Assembly: GCF_024734075.1 (NCBI RefSeq)
Contig: NZ_CP102850.1
Span: 3,038,001-3,102,000, forward strand
Length of the DNA stretch: 64,000 nt
Reading direction: 5' to 3'
Source: Gordonia mangrovi
GTDB taxonomy: Bacteria > Actinomycetota > Actinomycetes > Mycobacteriales > Mycobacteriaceae
In this document: one piece after another, positions 9,442 through 17,795 of the stretch
How the letters are laid out: each line of letters begins with the position of its first letter
Numbering within the stretch: the stretch's first letter is position 1
Program-made: the position numbers and the translations under genes
The notes under the pieces: model-generated
Told to the model about the DNA's origin: nothing
Seen by the model: only the letters and a program-made list of their open reading frames with translations
The model's database searches: none

Positions 9442-9514
9442 GCAACCGCGCAACCACCACGCCGACGCGCACGTCGCGACCTGCGCGGTGTCACGGCGCG
9501 TGCGCGGTTGCACC
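9442..9514. repeat. Dispersed intergenic repeat, copy A, with hairpin arms
   Basis: The intergenic stretch 9284-9525 holds no gene. Bases 9466-9514 match 23474-23522 at 40 of 49 positions. Arms GCAACCGCGCA (9442-9452) and TGCGCGGTTGC (9501-9511) can pair into a hairpin around the copy. Its occurrence at two unrelated intergenic sites suggests a dispersed family. Confidence 0.6.
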
Positions 9515-9525
9515 ACCGGCGCCAC

Positions 9526-11268
9526 CTACTCGCTCGGGAGCCGCTCGATCCCCATGCCGAGGCGCTCCGGAACGTGCATCCGGGCAAAGGTGCGAGACAG
9601 ATCCTGGGGCAGGTGCCGGCGCGTGGCCAGGCTGACGAGGACCATGGTGGCGAACGCCAGCGGCACGGTCACCGCGGCCGGATACCCGATGATCTCGGCG
9701 GCCCAGCCGCCCAACATGTCGTTGTCGACGACCCCGGCGATCGCGAGGCTGGTCGCCGCCCCCGAACTCACCCCGCCGACGATCAGTCCGGCGACCGCTC
9801 CCGGGGCGGTCAGCCCGCGCCACCAGATCCCCAGCACCAGCAGCGGACACAGCGTCGAGGCGGCGACGGCGAACACCAGGCCGACGGTGCGTGACAGCTC
9901 GAGCGACGACGCCGCCAGCGACAGCCCGATCGGGATCACCCCGCCGATGAGGGCCGCGATCCGGAAGTCGCGCACCCGCCCCCGCAGCACATCGGTCGAC
10001 AATGCGCCGGCCACGCTGACCAGTAGACCCGACGACGTCGCGAGAAACGCCGCGATGGCCCCGGCCGCCACCAATGCGGCCAGGATCTGGCCGGCGAGCC
10101 CGCCGACCGCCGCGGCGGGCAGCAACAGCACGGCCGCATCGGAGGTGCCGGTGATCAGCAACTGCGGCACATACAGTCGGGCCAGCACGCCGAGCACCGT
10201 CGGGAACAGATAGAACAGCGACAACAGGGCGATCACCACCAATGCGGTGCGCCGTGACGACCGTCCGTCCGGGTTGGTGTAGAACCGCACCAGCACATGG
10301 GGCAGTCCCATGGTTCCCAGGAAAGTTGCGATGATCAGCGACAACACCTCGAACAGTGGCTGCCGACCGCCCAGTCCGCCGCCCGAGGCGATCCAGCCCT
10401 CTCCGGTGGTGGGGGCGCCGTCGACCACCGGAGTCGCCGTCCCGGCCTCCAGGTGGATGACGCTGCCGGCGCCGACGTCATGCTCACCCGTGGCCGGGAA
10501 CGGGGCGTTCTCAACAATGTTCCCGTCGAGGGTGCCGGTGATGCTCAGCCCGGCGGTTTCGGGCACCGTCATCGTGACCGGGGTGGTCACGTTCACGGTG
10601 GTGGCCTGGTCGACCCGCGGCGGGACCGGATCGCCCAGCGCGGCACGGTCGGTGAGATACACCGTCAGCAGTACCAGCGCGGGCACGGCGATCGCGGTGA
10701 GTTTGAGCCAGTACTGGAATGCCTGCACAAAGGTGATCGAGCGCATCCCGCCACCCACCACGTTGACGATGACGATGGCACCCACCGCGACGGCCCCGGT
10801 CCACACCGGTGCGCCCAGCAGGATGTTCAGCGTCAGGCCGGCACCTTGCAGCTGCGGGATCAGGTAGAGGATGCAGACCACCACGACGACGGTCATCGCG
10901 GTCAACCGTGCGGCGCGGGAGTCGAGCCGGAACTCGGCGAAGTCGGGGACGGTGTAGGCGCCGGACCGTCGCAGCGGTGCCGCCACGAACAGCAGCAGCC
11001 CCAGATAGCCGGCGGTGAATCCGACCGGATACCACAGCGCGTCTGCGCCGTACTTGGCGACGAGTCCGGCTACTCCCAGAAAGGATGCGGCGGAGAGATA
11101 TTCGCCGGAGATGGCCGCGGCGTTCCAGCGTGGGCCGACGCTGCGCGAGGCCACCAGGAAATCCGAGGTGGTGCGCGAGAGTCGACCGCCGTACGCGCCG
11201 ACGGCGACCGTCGCAAAAGCGGCGAGCGCGAGCGCGGTCGCGGTCAGGGCGTCGACGTCGGTGCTCAC
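9526..11268 (-). CDS. Sodium/solute symporter, second copy
   Basis: 580 aa solute:sodium symporter. It shares GEYLSAASFLGVAGLVAKYG and GTMGLPHVLVRFYTNPDGRS with the neighbouring MctC-like protein but is clearly diverged. A loop of roughly 100 residues after the sixth or seventh helix (from about LTDRAALGDPVPPRVD to GGRQPLFE) is rich in Thr, Val and Gly and would be extracytoplasmic; the MctC-like protein has a much shorter segment there. Its gene follows a small membrane partner by 6 bp and is the last gene of a histidine kinase-regulator-partner-symporter operon. Likely substrate: a short monocarboxylate (inference). Confidence 0.85.
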   Translation of the reverse strand: MSTDVDALTATALALAAFATVAVGAYGGRLSRTTSDFLVASRSVGPRWNAAAISGEYLSAASFLGVAGLVAKYGADALWYPVGFTAGYLGLLLFVAAPLRRSGAYTVPDFAEFRLDSRAARLTAMTVVVVVCILYLIPQLQGAGLTLNILLGAPVWTGAVAVGAIVIVNVVGGGMRSITFVQAFQYWLKLTAIAVPALVLLTVYLTDRAALGDPVPPRVDQATTVNVTTPVTMTVPETAGLSITGTLDGNIVENAPFPATGEHDVGAGSVIHLEAGTATPVVDGAPTTGEGWIASGGGLGGRQPLFEVLSLIIATFLGTMGLPHVLVRFYTNPDGRSSRRTALVVIALLSLFYLFPTVLGVLARLYVPQLLITGTSDAAVLLLPAAAVGGLAGQILAALVAAGAIAAFLATSSGLLVSVAGALSTDVLRGRVRDFRIAALIGGVIPIGLSLAASSLELSRTVGLVFAVAASTLCPLLVLGIWWRGLTAPGAVAGLIVGGVSSGAATSLAIAGVVDNDMLGGWAAEIIGYPAAVTVPLAFATMVLVSLATRRHLPQDLSRTFARMHVPERLGMGIERLPSE

Positions 11269-11274
11269 GCCGGA

Positions 11275-11646
11275 TCAGCTCTCGTCGTCGACGACGCGCA
11301 GGAAATCTCGTTCGGCCTGCTCGGCGAAGTGCACATAGATTCGTCCGGCGGCGTACAGCAGCGGGTACAGGGCGAACACCAGCACCAGCCAGTTCAGTCG
11401 GATACCGCCGATCTCCACGGTGGTCAGCCCCGGGAATGCGGTCCCGACCAACGGGATCGCGACGATGAGGACGACGACCGCGGCTGCGAGCCGCAACGCG
11501 AGGCCCAGCTGTGCCCGCATCAGTCCGCGAACCAGGGCGTCGCCGACGTCGGTCTGTTCCTGGACCTCGACCCGCGTGCGCATCATCCGGGCGCCGCGGC
11601 GTTGTGCGAGAACGACGCGTTCGCGCCGGGGTGGGTGATCGGTCAT
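11275..11646 (-). CDS. Small two-helix membrane protein, symporter partner
   Basis: 123 aa. A basic N-terminal region of about 50 residues is followed by two transmembrane helices (LALRLAAAVVVLIVAIPLVG and LNWLVLVFALYPLLYAAGRI) and a charged C-terminal tail (YVHFAEQAERDFLRVVDD). This resembles the DUF485-like partners found with actinobacterial cation/acetate symporters. Its ATG overlaps the stop of the response-regulator gene (ATGA), and the symporter begins 6 bp downstream, so the three are probably translationally coupled. It may aid assembly of the symporter; direct evidence is lacking. Confidence 0.75.
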   Translation of the reverse strand: MTDHPPRRERVVLAQRRGARMMRTRVEVQEQTDVGDALVRGLMRAQLGLALRLAAAVVVLIVAIPLVGTAFPGLTTVEIGGIRLNWLVLVFALYPLLYAAGRIYVHFAEQAERDFLRVVDDES

Positions 11647-12440
11647 GGCTGCGCGCGGGGGTCGGTGTCGGCTCGGATCTGACGCATCGGGTCGCGGATC
11701 AGCAGGTCTTTCAGTTCACGCAACTGCCGGCGGCTCACCGGTAGCTCGACGGCCCCGGATGCCCCGTTGGCACGCACGCACACCACCGTCGACGACCCCT
11801 TCGCGCGCAGGCCGGTGACCATCGGCAGCGCCACCAGATAGGAGCGGTGCACGCGATGGAAGCCGTGGTCGGCCCAGCGGGCGGCCAACGTGGACAGCGG
11901 AACCCGCACCAGATGCGCGCCGGAGTCGGAGTGCAGGCGGGCGTAGTCGCCGACTGCCTCGACCCAGGAGATGCTGTCGCGCCGCACCAGCGAGGTGACG
12001 CCGGAGAGTTCGACGGGGATGACCTCGTCGCCGCCGGTCGGCCGGGGGAGTGGTTCCGGCGACTGTTGCGCGGTGTCGCCGGCGGCCACGACGCGGGCGA
12101 TGGCCTGGGTGAGGCGTTCCTCGCGCAGCGGTTTGAGCAGGTAGTCCACCGCGCCCACATCGAAGGCGTCAACCGCCTTGTCGTCGTGGGCGGTCACGAA
12201 CACCACCCGCGGCGGCTCGGCATATCTGGTGAGGACACCGGCCAGTTCGAGGCCGCTGAGTCCCGGCATGTTGATGTCGAGGAAGATCGCGTCGATCCGG
12301 TGTTCGGAGAGTTCGCGCAGTGCATGGGTGGCGTCGCCGGCGGTGAACACCGCGTCGACGTCGGGTTGCCGGCCGAGGAGGTACGCGAGTTCGTCGAGGG
12401 CCGGCGGTTCGTCGTCGACCGCGAGCACGCTCAGCGGCAT
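11643..12440 (-). CDS. LytTR-family response regulator
   Basis: 265 aa from the ATG at 12440, which has AGGAGGTGG six bases upstream; an upstream in-frame ATG at 12491 lacks this. The receiver domain (residues 1-125) starts LSVLAVDDE, with phospho-acceptor Asp in AIFLDINMPG and conserved Lys in VDYLLKPL. A linker with Pro-rich sequence leads to a LytTR DNA-binding domain (about 150-255) with SISWVEAVGDYARLHSD and FHRVHRSYLV. LytTR regulators bind imperfect direct repeats. The gene is 31 bp after its kinase gene and overlaps a transporter subunit gene, so it probably controls the symporters. Confidence 0.92.
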   Translation of the reverse strand: MPLSVLAVDDEPPALDELAYLLGRQPDVDAVFTAGDATHALRELSEHRIDAIFLDINMPGLSGLELAGVLTRYAEPPRVVFVTAHDDKAVDAFDVGAVDYLLKPLREERLTQAIARVVAAGDTAQQSPEPLPRPTGGDEVIPVELSGVTSLVRRDSISWVEAVGDYARLHSDSGAHLVRVPLSTLAARWADHGFHRVHRSYLVALPMVTGLRAKGSSTVVCVRANGASGAVELPVSRRQLRELKDLLIRDPMRQIRADTDPRAQP

Positions 12441-12471
12441 CGACCCACCTCCTTCGACGGCCCGAGACTCC

Positions 12472-13698
12472 TCAGGCGCGGATACCGGCACGGAATTTCG
12501 GGACGCGCATACCGACCCGCGTGCCCGCGCCGATGCCTGTTTCGACCACTAGACCGTAGTCGTTGCCGAACGCTGCTCGCAGCCGATGATCGACATTGGT
12601 CAGTCCGACATGTGCTCCGTCGGACTCGCTGCGCTGTGCCGGATCGCCGGCCGGGTCCAGGGCGTCGATGTCGCCGGAGCGCAACAGTTCCGGGTCCATC
12701 CCGACCCCGTCGTCCTCGATGGTGATCACGCAGTCGCTGCCCTCGTCGGCTGCGGTGATGGTGATGGTTCCGCCGCCTTTGCCGGCCAACCCGTGGCGCA
12801 CCGCGTTCTCCACGAGCGGCTGCAATGCCAGAAACGGCACCACCACGTTGAGGACTTCGGGCGACACCTGCAGCTTGACGTCGAGCGATGGGCCGAAGCG
12901 GGCCCGTTCCAGCGTGAGGTAGCGGTCGATGTTGCGCAATTCGTCTGCCAGCAGGGTGTATTCACCTGCCGCGCGAAACGAGTAGCGGGTGAAGTCGGCG
13001 AAATCCAGGATCAGCTCGCGAGCACGATCGGGGTCGGTGCGGACGAACGACGCGATGGTGTTGAGCGCGTTGTAAATGAAGTGCGGACTGATCTGGGCGC
13101 GCAGCGCGAGCACCTCGGCACGATCGAGACGTGCGCGTGAGGCCTCGAGTTCGGCCAACTCGATCTGGCTCGACACGTAGCGGGCGACCTCGCCGACCGC
13201 ACCCAGCATGCCGGGGCCCGGCCGATGGTGGGTGGCGACCACCAGCACGCCGAGGCTGGTGTCGTCGCCGACGAGCGGTTGCGCGATCAGGGCCCGGACC
13301 GGTGACTCGGAACCGCAGGGATCGCTCACCAGCACCCGCCGTTGATCGTCGTGGGCCGTCCTGGCCACCTCTGCCGTGGCCGTCGTCATCTCCCCGGTCC
13401 AGACGGCGTCGTCGTCGGGTTCGCGGGCCAGCAGCGATCCGGGTGCGTCGTAGAGCGCCACGGCGTCGGCGGCGGTCAGCGCCCGTAGATGCGGTACCGC
13501 GGCGCGTGCGGATTCCGGCGACAGTCCACCGCGTAGTGAGCGGGCCGCCCGCGATGCCGTCTGCAATGCGAAATGGACCGCCCGCTCGGTGGGGGTGGAG
13601 ACCACCCGGCGGGTGCGCACGAGCACTACCCCGGCGGCGACGGAGAGCGCGCCGACCACGACGAGTACCGCCACCAGCAGTCCGGACATGGGGTCCAC
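12472..13698 (-). CDS. LytS-type sensor histidine kinase
   Basis: 408 aa from the GTG at 13698, preceded by AGGAAG; an ATG three codons inside is the alternative. One N-terminal transmembrane helix (LLVAVLVVVGALSVAAGVVLV) is followed by a GAF-like sensor region (about 60-200) and the His_kinase domain. The phospho-acceptor His lies in ISPHFIYNALNTIASF, the N box in LQPLVENAVRHGL, and the ATP-lid glycines in EDDGVGMD. In the family the kinase phosphorylates a LytTR partner, here encoded just downstream. Related BtsS/YpdA systems sense pyruvate; with two symporters in the same operon this one may sense a carboxylate (inference). Confidence 0.9.
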   Translation of the reverse strand: MDPMSGLLVAVLVVVGALSVAAGVVLVRTRRVVSTPTERAVHFALQTASRAARSLRGGLSPESARAAVPHLRALTAADAVALYDAPGSLLAREPDDDAVWTGEMTTATAEVARTAHDDQRRVLVSDPCGSESPVRALIAQPLVGDDTSLGVLVVATHHRPGPGMLGAVGEVARYVSSQIELAELEASRARLDRAEVLALRAQISPHFIYNALNTIASFVRTDPDRARELILDFADFTRYSFRAAGEYTLLADELRNIDRYLTLERARFGPSLDVKLQVSPEVLNVVVPFLALQPLVENAVRHGLAGKGGGTITITAADEGSDCVITIEDDGVGMDPELLRSGDIDALDPAGDPAQRSESDGAHVGLTNVDHRLRAAFGNDYGLVVETGIGAGTRVGMRVPKFRAGIRA

Positions 13699-13778
13699 GA
13701 TCCCATCTTCCTGCGTGGTTGGGGATGGGTTCGGACCCGTCGTGCGTCCGTTTCCGCAGCAGCCAAGCGCGGACTGCG

Positions 13779-15365
13779 TCAGTACACCGACCATTCGCCC
13801 TGTGCGTACCGCAGGATGCGCGGATCCATCAGGGTTGACGGCGGCAGGTCGAGCCGCGGGCGGTCCGCCGGAAATACTGCGGCGGCAGCGAGTTCGTCGT
13901 CACTGAGGAAGCGCATCGGCCCGGGTGCGTCCAGCCGGAGCGTTGGCGGACCGCCGCGACCGGTGAGGAAGAAGCCCCAGTCCCCGAACGACGGCACATC
14001 CGCGTGATACGGCCTGCTCGCCAGGCCGGCGTCGCGGAGCGTTGACTCGATGCACCAGAACGACTTCGGTGCGAAGTACGGCGATCCGGCCTGCACCACC
14101 ATCCGCCCGCCGTCGGCGAGGTGGCGTGCCGCGAGCGCGTAGAACTCGGTGGAATACAGCTTGGCCGTTGCCGAGTCGTCGGGATCGGGCATGTCGACGA
14201 TGATGACGTCGAACGCCCCACGGTTCTGCCGCAGCCAGGAGAACGCGTCGGCGGTGACGACGGTGCTGCGCGAATCGTCCAGCGACCCCTGGTTCAGCCG
14301 GGTCAACCGCTCGTCCTCCCGGCCGAGCCGGATCATCTCCGGGTCCAGTTCCACCAGCGTCGCCGAGGTGCCGGGATAGCGGAGGACCTCGCGCAATCCC
14401 AGGCCGTCGCCGCCCCCGAGGATCAGAACTCGGTCGTGGGGACCCGCCATCGCCGGATGCACCAGCGACTCGTGGTAGCGGTATTCGTCGATGGACGAGA
14501 ACTGCAGATCACCGTTGAGGTAGAGCCGGGTATCGGGACCCAGCGGGGTGCGACGCTCGGTGATCACGATGTCCTGATAGGGAGTTCGCTCGGCGGCCAC
14601 GATCGGGTCGCGGAACATCGCCTGCCGTGCGGTCACCTCGAACCGGTCCGCCCACACCATGCCGGCGACCAATGCGGCGATGACGGAGACCGCGGCGATG
14701 CCGAGCACGGCACGTGCCGGCCGGGAGAGGTCGCGGCGGAAGACGACGAACACGAGAAACGACCCGGCGGCCGCATTCACCAACCCGACCACCAGGGCGC
14801 CCTCGAGCTGACCGAACAGCGGTAGCAGCAGAAATGGGAAGCACAGGCCACCGACGAGCGCGCCGATGTAGTCGACGGCGAACATGTCGGCGACCGCACT
14901 GCCGGCATCCTGGCGGCGGATGCGCTGCAGCAACACCATCAACAGGGGGATCTCGGCGCCGATCAGCAGACCCAACACGAACGCGACCACCACCAGGGCG
15001 GGTGTGTAGAGCGACAGGTACGCGAACGCCGCGTACAACCCCATCACCGACAACCCGCCGAGCAATGCGAGCGCGAGCTCGATCGCCGCGAACGTGACGA
15101 TCGGTCGTGATTGCAGGGGTTTGGCGGCCAGCGATCCGACACCCATCGCGAACACCATCACCGCCAACACGATCGACGCCTGCGTGGCGGTGTTGCCGAT
15201 CAGGAACGAACCCAGCGACACCAACGCGAGTTCGTAGACCAGACCACACGCCGCGCAGACGAAGACGACGGTGAGCAGGGCTGCGCGAGACCACCGGCCC
15301 GGCCGATGCCCCGGATCGTCACCGGCCGCCGGGTCGGTCAGCGTGGAGTCATCGGTGGTGGTCAT
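13779..15365 (-). CDS. speE: Membrane-bound spermidine synthase-like aminopropyltransferase
   Basis: 528 aa. Residues about 27-240 form seven or so transmembrane helices (LLTVVFVCAACGLVYELALV, LVVVAFVLGLLIGAEIPLLM). The C-terminal half is a spermidine-synthase fold: substrate strand NGDLQFSSIDEYRYHE, nucleotide-binding VLILGGGDGLGLREVLRYP, acidic VELDPEM, and catalytic-type VIIVDMPDPDD where soluble SpeE has a D-S-x-D-P pattern. It may transfer an aminopropyl group from decarboxylated S-adenosylmethionine; no SAM decarboxylase is nearby and the true acceptor is unknown. It is the last gene of an operon with DUF4178, DUF2617, DUF4247 and DUF350 genes, an order I recall from M. tuberculosis Rv2597-Rv2601. 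Confidence 0.85.
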   Translation of the reverse strand: MTTTDDSTLTDPAAGDDPGHRPGRWSRAALLTVVFVCAACGLVYELALVSLGSFLIGNTATQASIVLAVMVFAMGVGSLAAKPLQSRPIVTFAAIELALALLGGLSVMGLYAAFAYLSLYTPALVVVAFVLGLLIGAEIPLLMVLLQRIRRQDAGSAVADMFAVDYIGALVGGLCFPFLLLPLFGQLEGALVVGLVNAAAGSFLVFVVFRRDLSRPARAVLGIAAVSVIAALVAGMVWADRFEVTARQAMFRDPIVAAERTPYQDIVITERRTPLGPDTRLYLNGDLQFSSIDEYRYHESLVHPAMAGPHDRVLILGGGDGLGLREVLRYPGTSATLVELDPEMIRLGREDERLTRLNQGSLDDSRSTVVTADAFSWLRQNRGAFDVIIVDMPDPDDSATAKLYSTEFYALAARHLADGGRMVVQAGSPYFAPKSFWCIESTLRDAGLASRPYHADVPSFGDWGFFLTGRGGPPTLRLDAPGPMRFLSDDELAAAAVFPADRPRLDLPPSTLMDPRILRYAQGEWSVY

Positions 15366-15381
15366 GCTCGAACGGAGGTGA

Positions 15382-15807
15382 CTACAGGATGGAGACGGCG
15401 ACGATCAGCGCGATCCCGATGTGCACGACACCGTGGACCCACACCGCCGGATGGCTTTCGGGGTGAACGACGAGCTCGCCGAGCTTGCCGGGTGTGAACA
15501 GGTCGATGATGAAGAACGTGATCGTCATGATGGCGACGCCGATGATGGTGTACACCACGGTGTAGGTGAGGCCCTCCACCAGCCTGCCCTCGCTGGCCAC
15601 GATGGCTGCCGCGACGATGATGGCGACCGCGAAGGCGTTGGAGCCGACCAGTATTCCGGCGTTGCGGTTGCGGTCGGCCCAGAGCAGGTGTCGCAGGTTG
15701 CCGGGGGTGAGGGCGTCGATCACGGCAAACGACAGCAGCATGAGGATCATGCCGGTCGCGCCATAGGCGGCAGCGGCGTAGCCATTTCGGACGATGTCGG
15801 TGAGCAC
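15382..15807 (-). CDS. DUF350 integral membrane protein
   Basis: 141 aa, GTG start at 15807 with GGAGGA seven bases upstream. Four transmembrane helices are arranged as two similar hairpins: GMILMLLSFAVIDALTPGNL and AIMTITFFIIDLFTPGKLGE both carry the D-x-L/F-T-P-G-x-L DUF350 signature. It ends 16 bp before the spermidine synthase-like gene. The function of DUF350 is not established; steady association with aminopropyltransferase or ATP-grasp genes suggests a role in a membrane polyamine-linked modification (inference). Confidence 0.85.
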   Translation of the reverse strand: MLTDIVRNGYAAAAYGATGMILMLLSFAVIDALTPGNLRHLLWADRNRNAGILVGSNAFAVAIIVAAAIVASEGRLVEGLTYTVVYTIIGVAIMTITFFIIDLFTPGKLGELVVHPESHPAVWVHGVVHIGIALIVAVSIL

Positions 15808-15878
15808 GTGTCCTCCGGTTCAGGTGGTGATGCGCGTCGGATGGGGGATCGATGGTGGAGCGGTGGTCGCCCCGGGGT

Positions 15879-16490
15879 TCACTTGCCTCCGCCTCCCGAG
15901 CCGCCACCGCGGTAGCTGCTGCCCGACCCACCGAAGTTCGGTGTCGGAACCCAGAAACCGCCGACGTACGGCAGAAAGTGGTTGTACCCGGATCGGTAGT
16001 CACGACTGAGCATGACCTTGGTGGTACCTGCCGCCAGCGGGAACAACCCGACGACGTAGTCGGGATACTGCAAGAACTCGGTGCCGGCGACGTTGGCGGC
16101 GTTGGTCGCGTCACCGGCGCGCTGATCGGTGGGCTGCTCGACGCCACTCAACTCGGATGCCACCGTCGACGGCGTGCCTTGTGCGACATAGGCATCCACG
16201 TTGCCCTCATCGAGTGCGGGGTCGCGTTGGTAGTTCGCGGTGATGTAGTTGCGAACGCTGGCATTGTCGCCGGTCAGACCGCTGATGGCCTTCACCGAGC
16301 ACATCCCGACGATCGCGAAGACCGCGATCAGGATGATCACCGCGATGAGGATGTTGCGGGTGAAATGCAGGCCGCGGCGAGGGTCGTCGCCGAACCCCGG
16401 GGTCGTGCGGAACCCACCTGGTGGTGGCCCACCGGGTGGTGGTGGCGGTCCACTGGGAGGTGGTCCGCCGGGCGGCGGGTGGTAGGTCAT
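15879..16490 (-). CDS. DUF4247 membrane-anchored protein
   Basis: 203 aa from the ATG at 16490. This start is set by the four-base ATGA overlap with the upstream gene; the frame stays open far upstream but that part overlaps other genes. The N-terminus is a Pro/Gly-rich stretch (HPPPGGPPPSGPPPPPGG), then one transmembrane helix (ILIAVIILIAVFAIVGMCSV), then an outer domain of about 120 residues including NYITANYQRDP and FLQYPDYVVGLFPL. The end is Gly/Ser-rich (SSYRGGGSGGGGK). It belongs to the DUF4178/DUF350/SpeE operon; biochemical role unknown. Confidence 0.8.
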   Translation of the reverse strand: MTYHPPPGGPPPSGPPPPPGGPPPGGFRTTPGFGDDPRRGLHFTRNILIAVIILIAVFAIVGMCSVKAISGLTGDNASVRNYITANYQRDPALDEGNVDAYVAQGTPSTVASELSGVEQPTDQRAGDATNAANVAGTEFLQYPDYVVGLFPLAAGTTKVMLSRDYRSGYNHFLPYVGGFWVPTPNFGGSGSSYRGGGSGGGGK

Positions 16491-17026
16491 CGGTCGCCCC
16501 CAGCGGATCGCAGTTCGCCGGTCGTCGTGACGATCTCGGTCGACTGCGGATACGTGTGCCAGGTCTGCCATGCGATGGTGTCGCCGTGGGTGGTGGCGAT
16601 CGCCGCGGTCACTGCCAGTGGCTGCCCGGGAAACCGGCCGAACAGCGCCGGCAGGCCTCGGGCCCGGTGGTCGGACGTCCGATGCCGGAGGTCGTCGACC
16701 ACCACGGCCATCCGGTCGGGACCGCAATCCTGCACCGATGAGGTGAACGAATAGCGGCCGTCGTCGACGGTGCCGGGAAGCGGTGTGTCGAGCCCGGGCA
16801 GGCAGGCGACCGTCTCGCAGATCCGGTGGCCGCCGTCGTCGACGATGATCTGGTGGCTCGCACCGAGCAGTCGGACCGAGATCGTGCGGGTGCCGAAGCG
16901 ATGATCGCAGCGTGCCAGCGGTTCCCGCGGGCCGGCGGTGAGCGAGAAGGCCAACTGGGCTGCGCTCGTGTCGACGTAGGGCACGTCGAGCAGCACCTGG
17001 CCGCTCGTGAGTCCGGCCGTGGTCAC
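16487..17026 (-). CDS. DUF2617 family protein
   Basis: 179 aa, GTG start overlapping the upstream stop (GTGA). It has no transmembrane segment. Conserved-looking blocks are YVDTSAAQLAFSL near the N-terminus, RLLGASHQIIVDDGGHRICE in the middle and SFTSSVQDCGPDRMAVVVDD, the pattern I recall for DUF2617. It is the second gene of a tightly coupled operon (overlaps on both sides), so it probably acts with the membrane proteins encoded around it. No catalytic motif is recognisable. Confidence 0.75.
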   Translation of the reverse strand: MTTAGLTSGQVLLDVPYVDTSAAQLAFSLTAGPREPLARCDHRFGTRTISVRLLGASHQIIVDDGGHRICETVACLPGLDTPLPGTVDDGRYSFTSSVQDCGPDRMAVVVDDLRHRTSDHRARGLPALFGRFPGQPLAVTAAIATTHGDTIAWQTWHTYPQSTEIVTTTGELRSAGGDR

Positions 17027-17655
17027 GTGCCGGGCGTCGGGTCGGTGGGGTAGATGCGGTATTCACTGCGCGCGATGACCTCGCCGCGCGCGCATTCCCA
17101 GCCGGAACCGAAGTCCTCGAAGGACAACCGCTCGTCACCGGCTTCGTAGTCGTGGTACCGCATCGATCCGCGGTCGTTCAGCCCGGTGGTGCCGGTGGAG
17201 AAGAAGTCGGCCGAACCGGCCTCATCGGAGTGGTAGCGCCGCCCGTCGAGCTCGACGGCGTCCGGCCCTGGTGTGAGGGTGACCCCGCTCAGTTCGTGCC
17301 ACAGGACCACCTCGAGGTCCGGATCGTCTTCCACGGAGATCCAGGCCTTGCGGCCGGTGCCGGTGTCGAGAAAATTCTCGGTCCACTCGAAGCCGCTCTG
17401 CGACAGCCGCAGTGTGCCGCGCACCGCGAACGTCTCACCGCGCAGTTCCACCAGATCCCCGGGCTTGAGATGCCGCGGGTTGCCGCGGACCGCGTCGTCG
17501 TCCGCCGTCGAGAACGGGTCCCTGGGGCCGTAGGCACGCTGCTTGAGGGCCTCGGACTCAGACCGTCGTGCCTGGCGGCTGCCCAGGAAGTTGAACACCA
17601 CGACCACCGCGATGATCAGCAGCAAGGCCACGATGATGATCAGCAAGAACTCCAC
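17023..17655 (-). CDS. DUF4178 membrane-anchored protein
   Basis: 210 aa, GTG start. An N-terminal transmembrane helix (FLLIIIVALLLIIAVVVVFNFLG) anchors a soluble domain. The DUF4178 features are the entry strand LKPGDLVELRGETFAVRGTL, the RKAWISVEDDPDLEVVLW block and a repeat-like FSTGTTGLND...YHDYEAGDERLSFEDFG region ending WECARGEVIARSEYRIYP. It is the first gene of the DUF4178-DUF2617-DUF4247-DUF350-speE operon and overlaps the next gene by four bases. In other bacteria this domain also occurs beside DUF350 and aminopropyltransferases; no reaction is assigned. Confidence 0.82.
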   Translation of the reverse strand: MEFLLIIIVALLLIIAVVVVFNFLGSRQARRSESEALKQRAYGPRDPFSTADDDAVRGNPRHLKPGDLVELRGETFAVRGTLRLSQSGFEWTENFLDTGTGRKAWISVEDDPDLEVVLWHELSGVTLTPGPDAVELDGRRYHSDEAGSADFFSTGTTGLNDRGSMRYHDYEAGDERLSFEDFGSGWECARGEVIARSEYRIYPTDPTPGT

Positions 17656-17742
17656 GCGGCCGACCCTATCGCCCTTGGGCCGAGACCGACATACAGGACG
17701 TCGATGTCATGAATGACGACCGGGCATCGGGTCGAGAACCAG

Positions 17743-17783
17743 ACGCCGACGGCCACCCGCATGCAGCGGGTGGCCGTCGGCGT
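17743..17783. terminator. Strong stem-loop terminator
   Basis: 18-bp perfect arms (ACGCCGACGGCCACCCGC and complement) around a 5-base loop, in the gap between the 3' end of hsp20 (17796) and the start of the DUF4178 gene (17655). It probably ends hsp20 transcription on the minus strand. Confidence 0.7.
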
Positions 17784-17795
17784 GGGCGGATGCGC

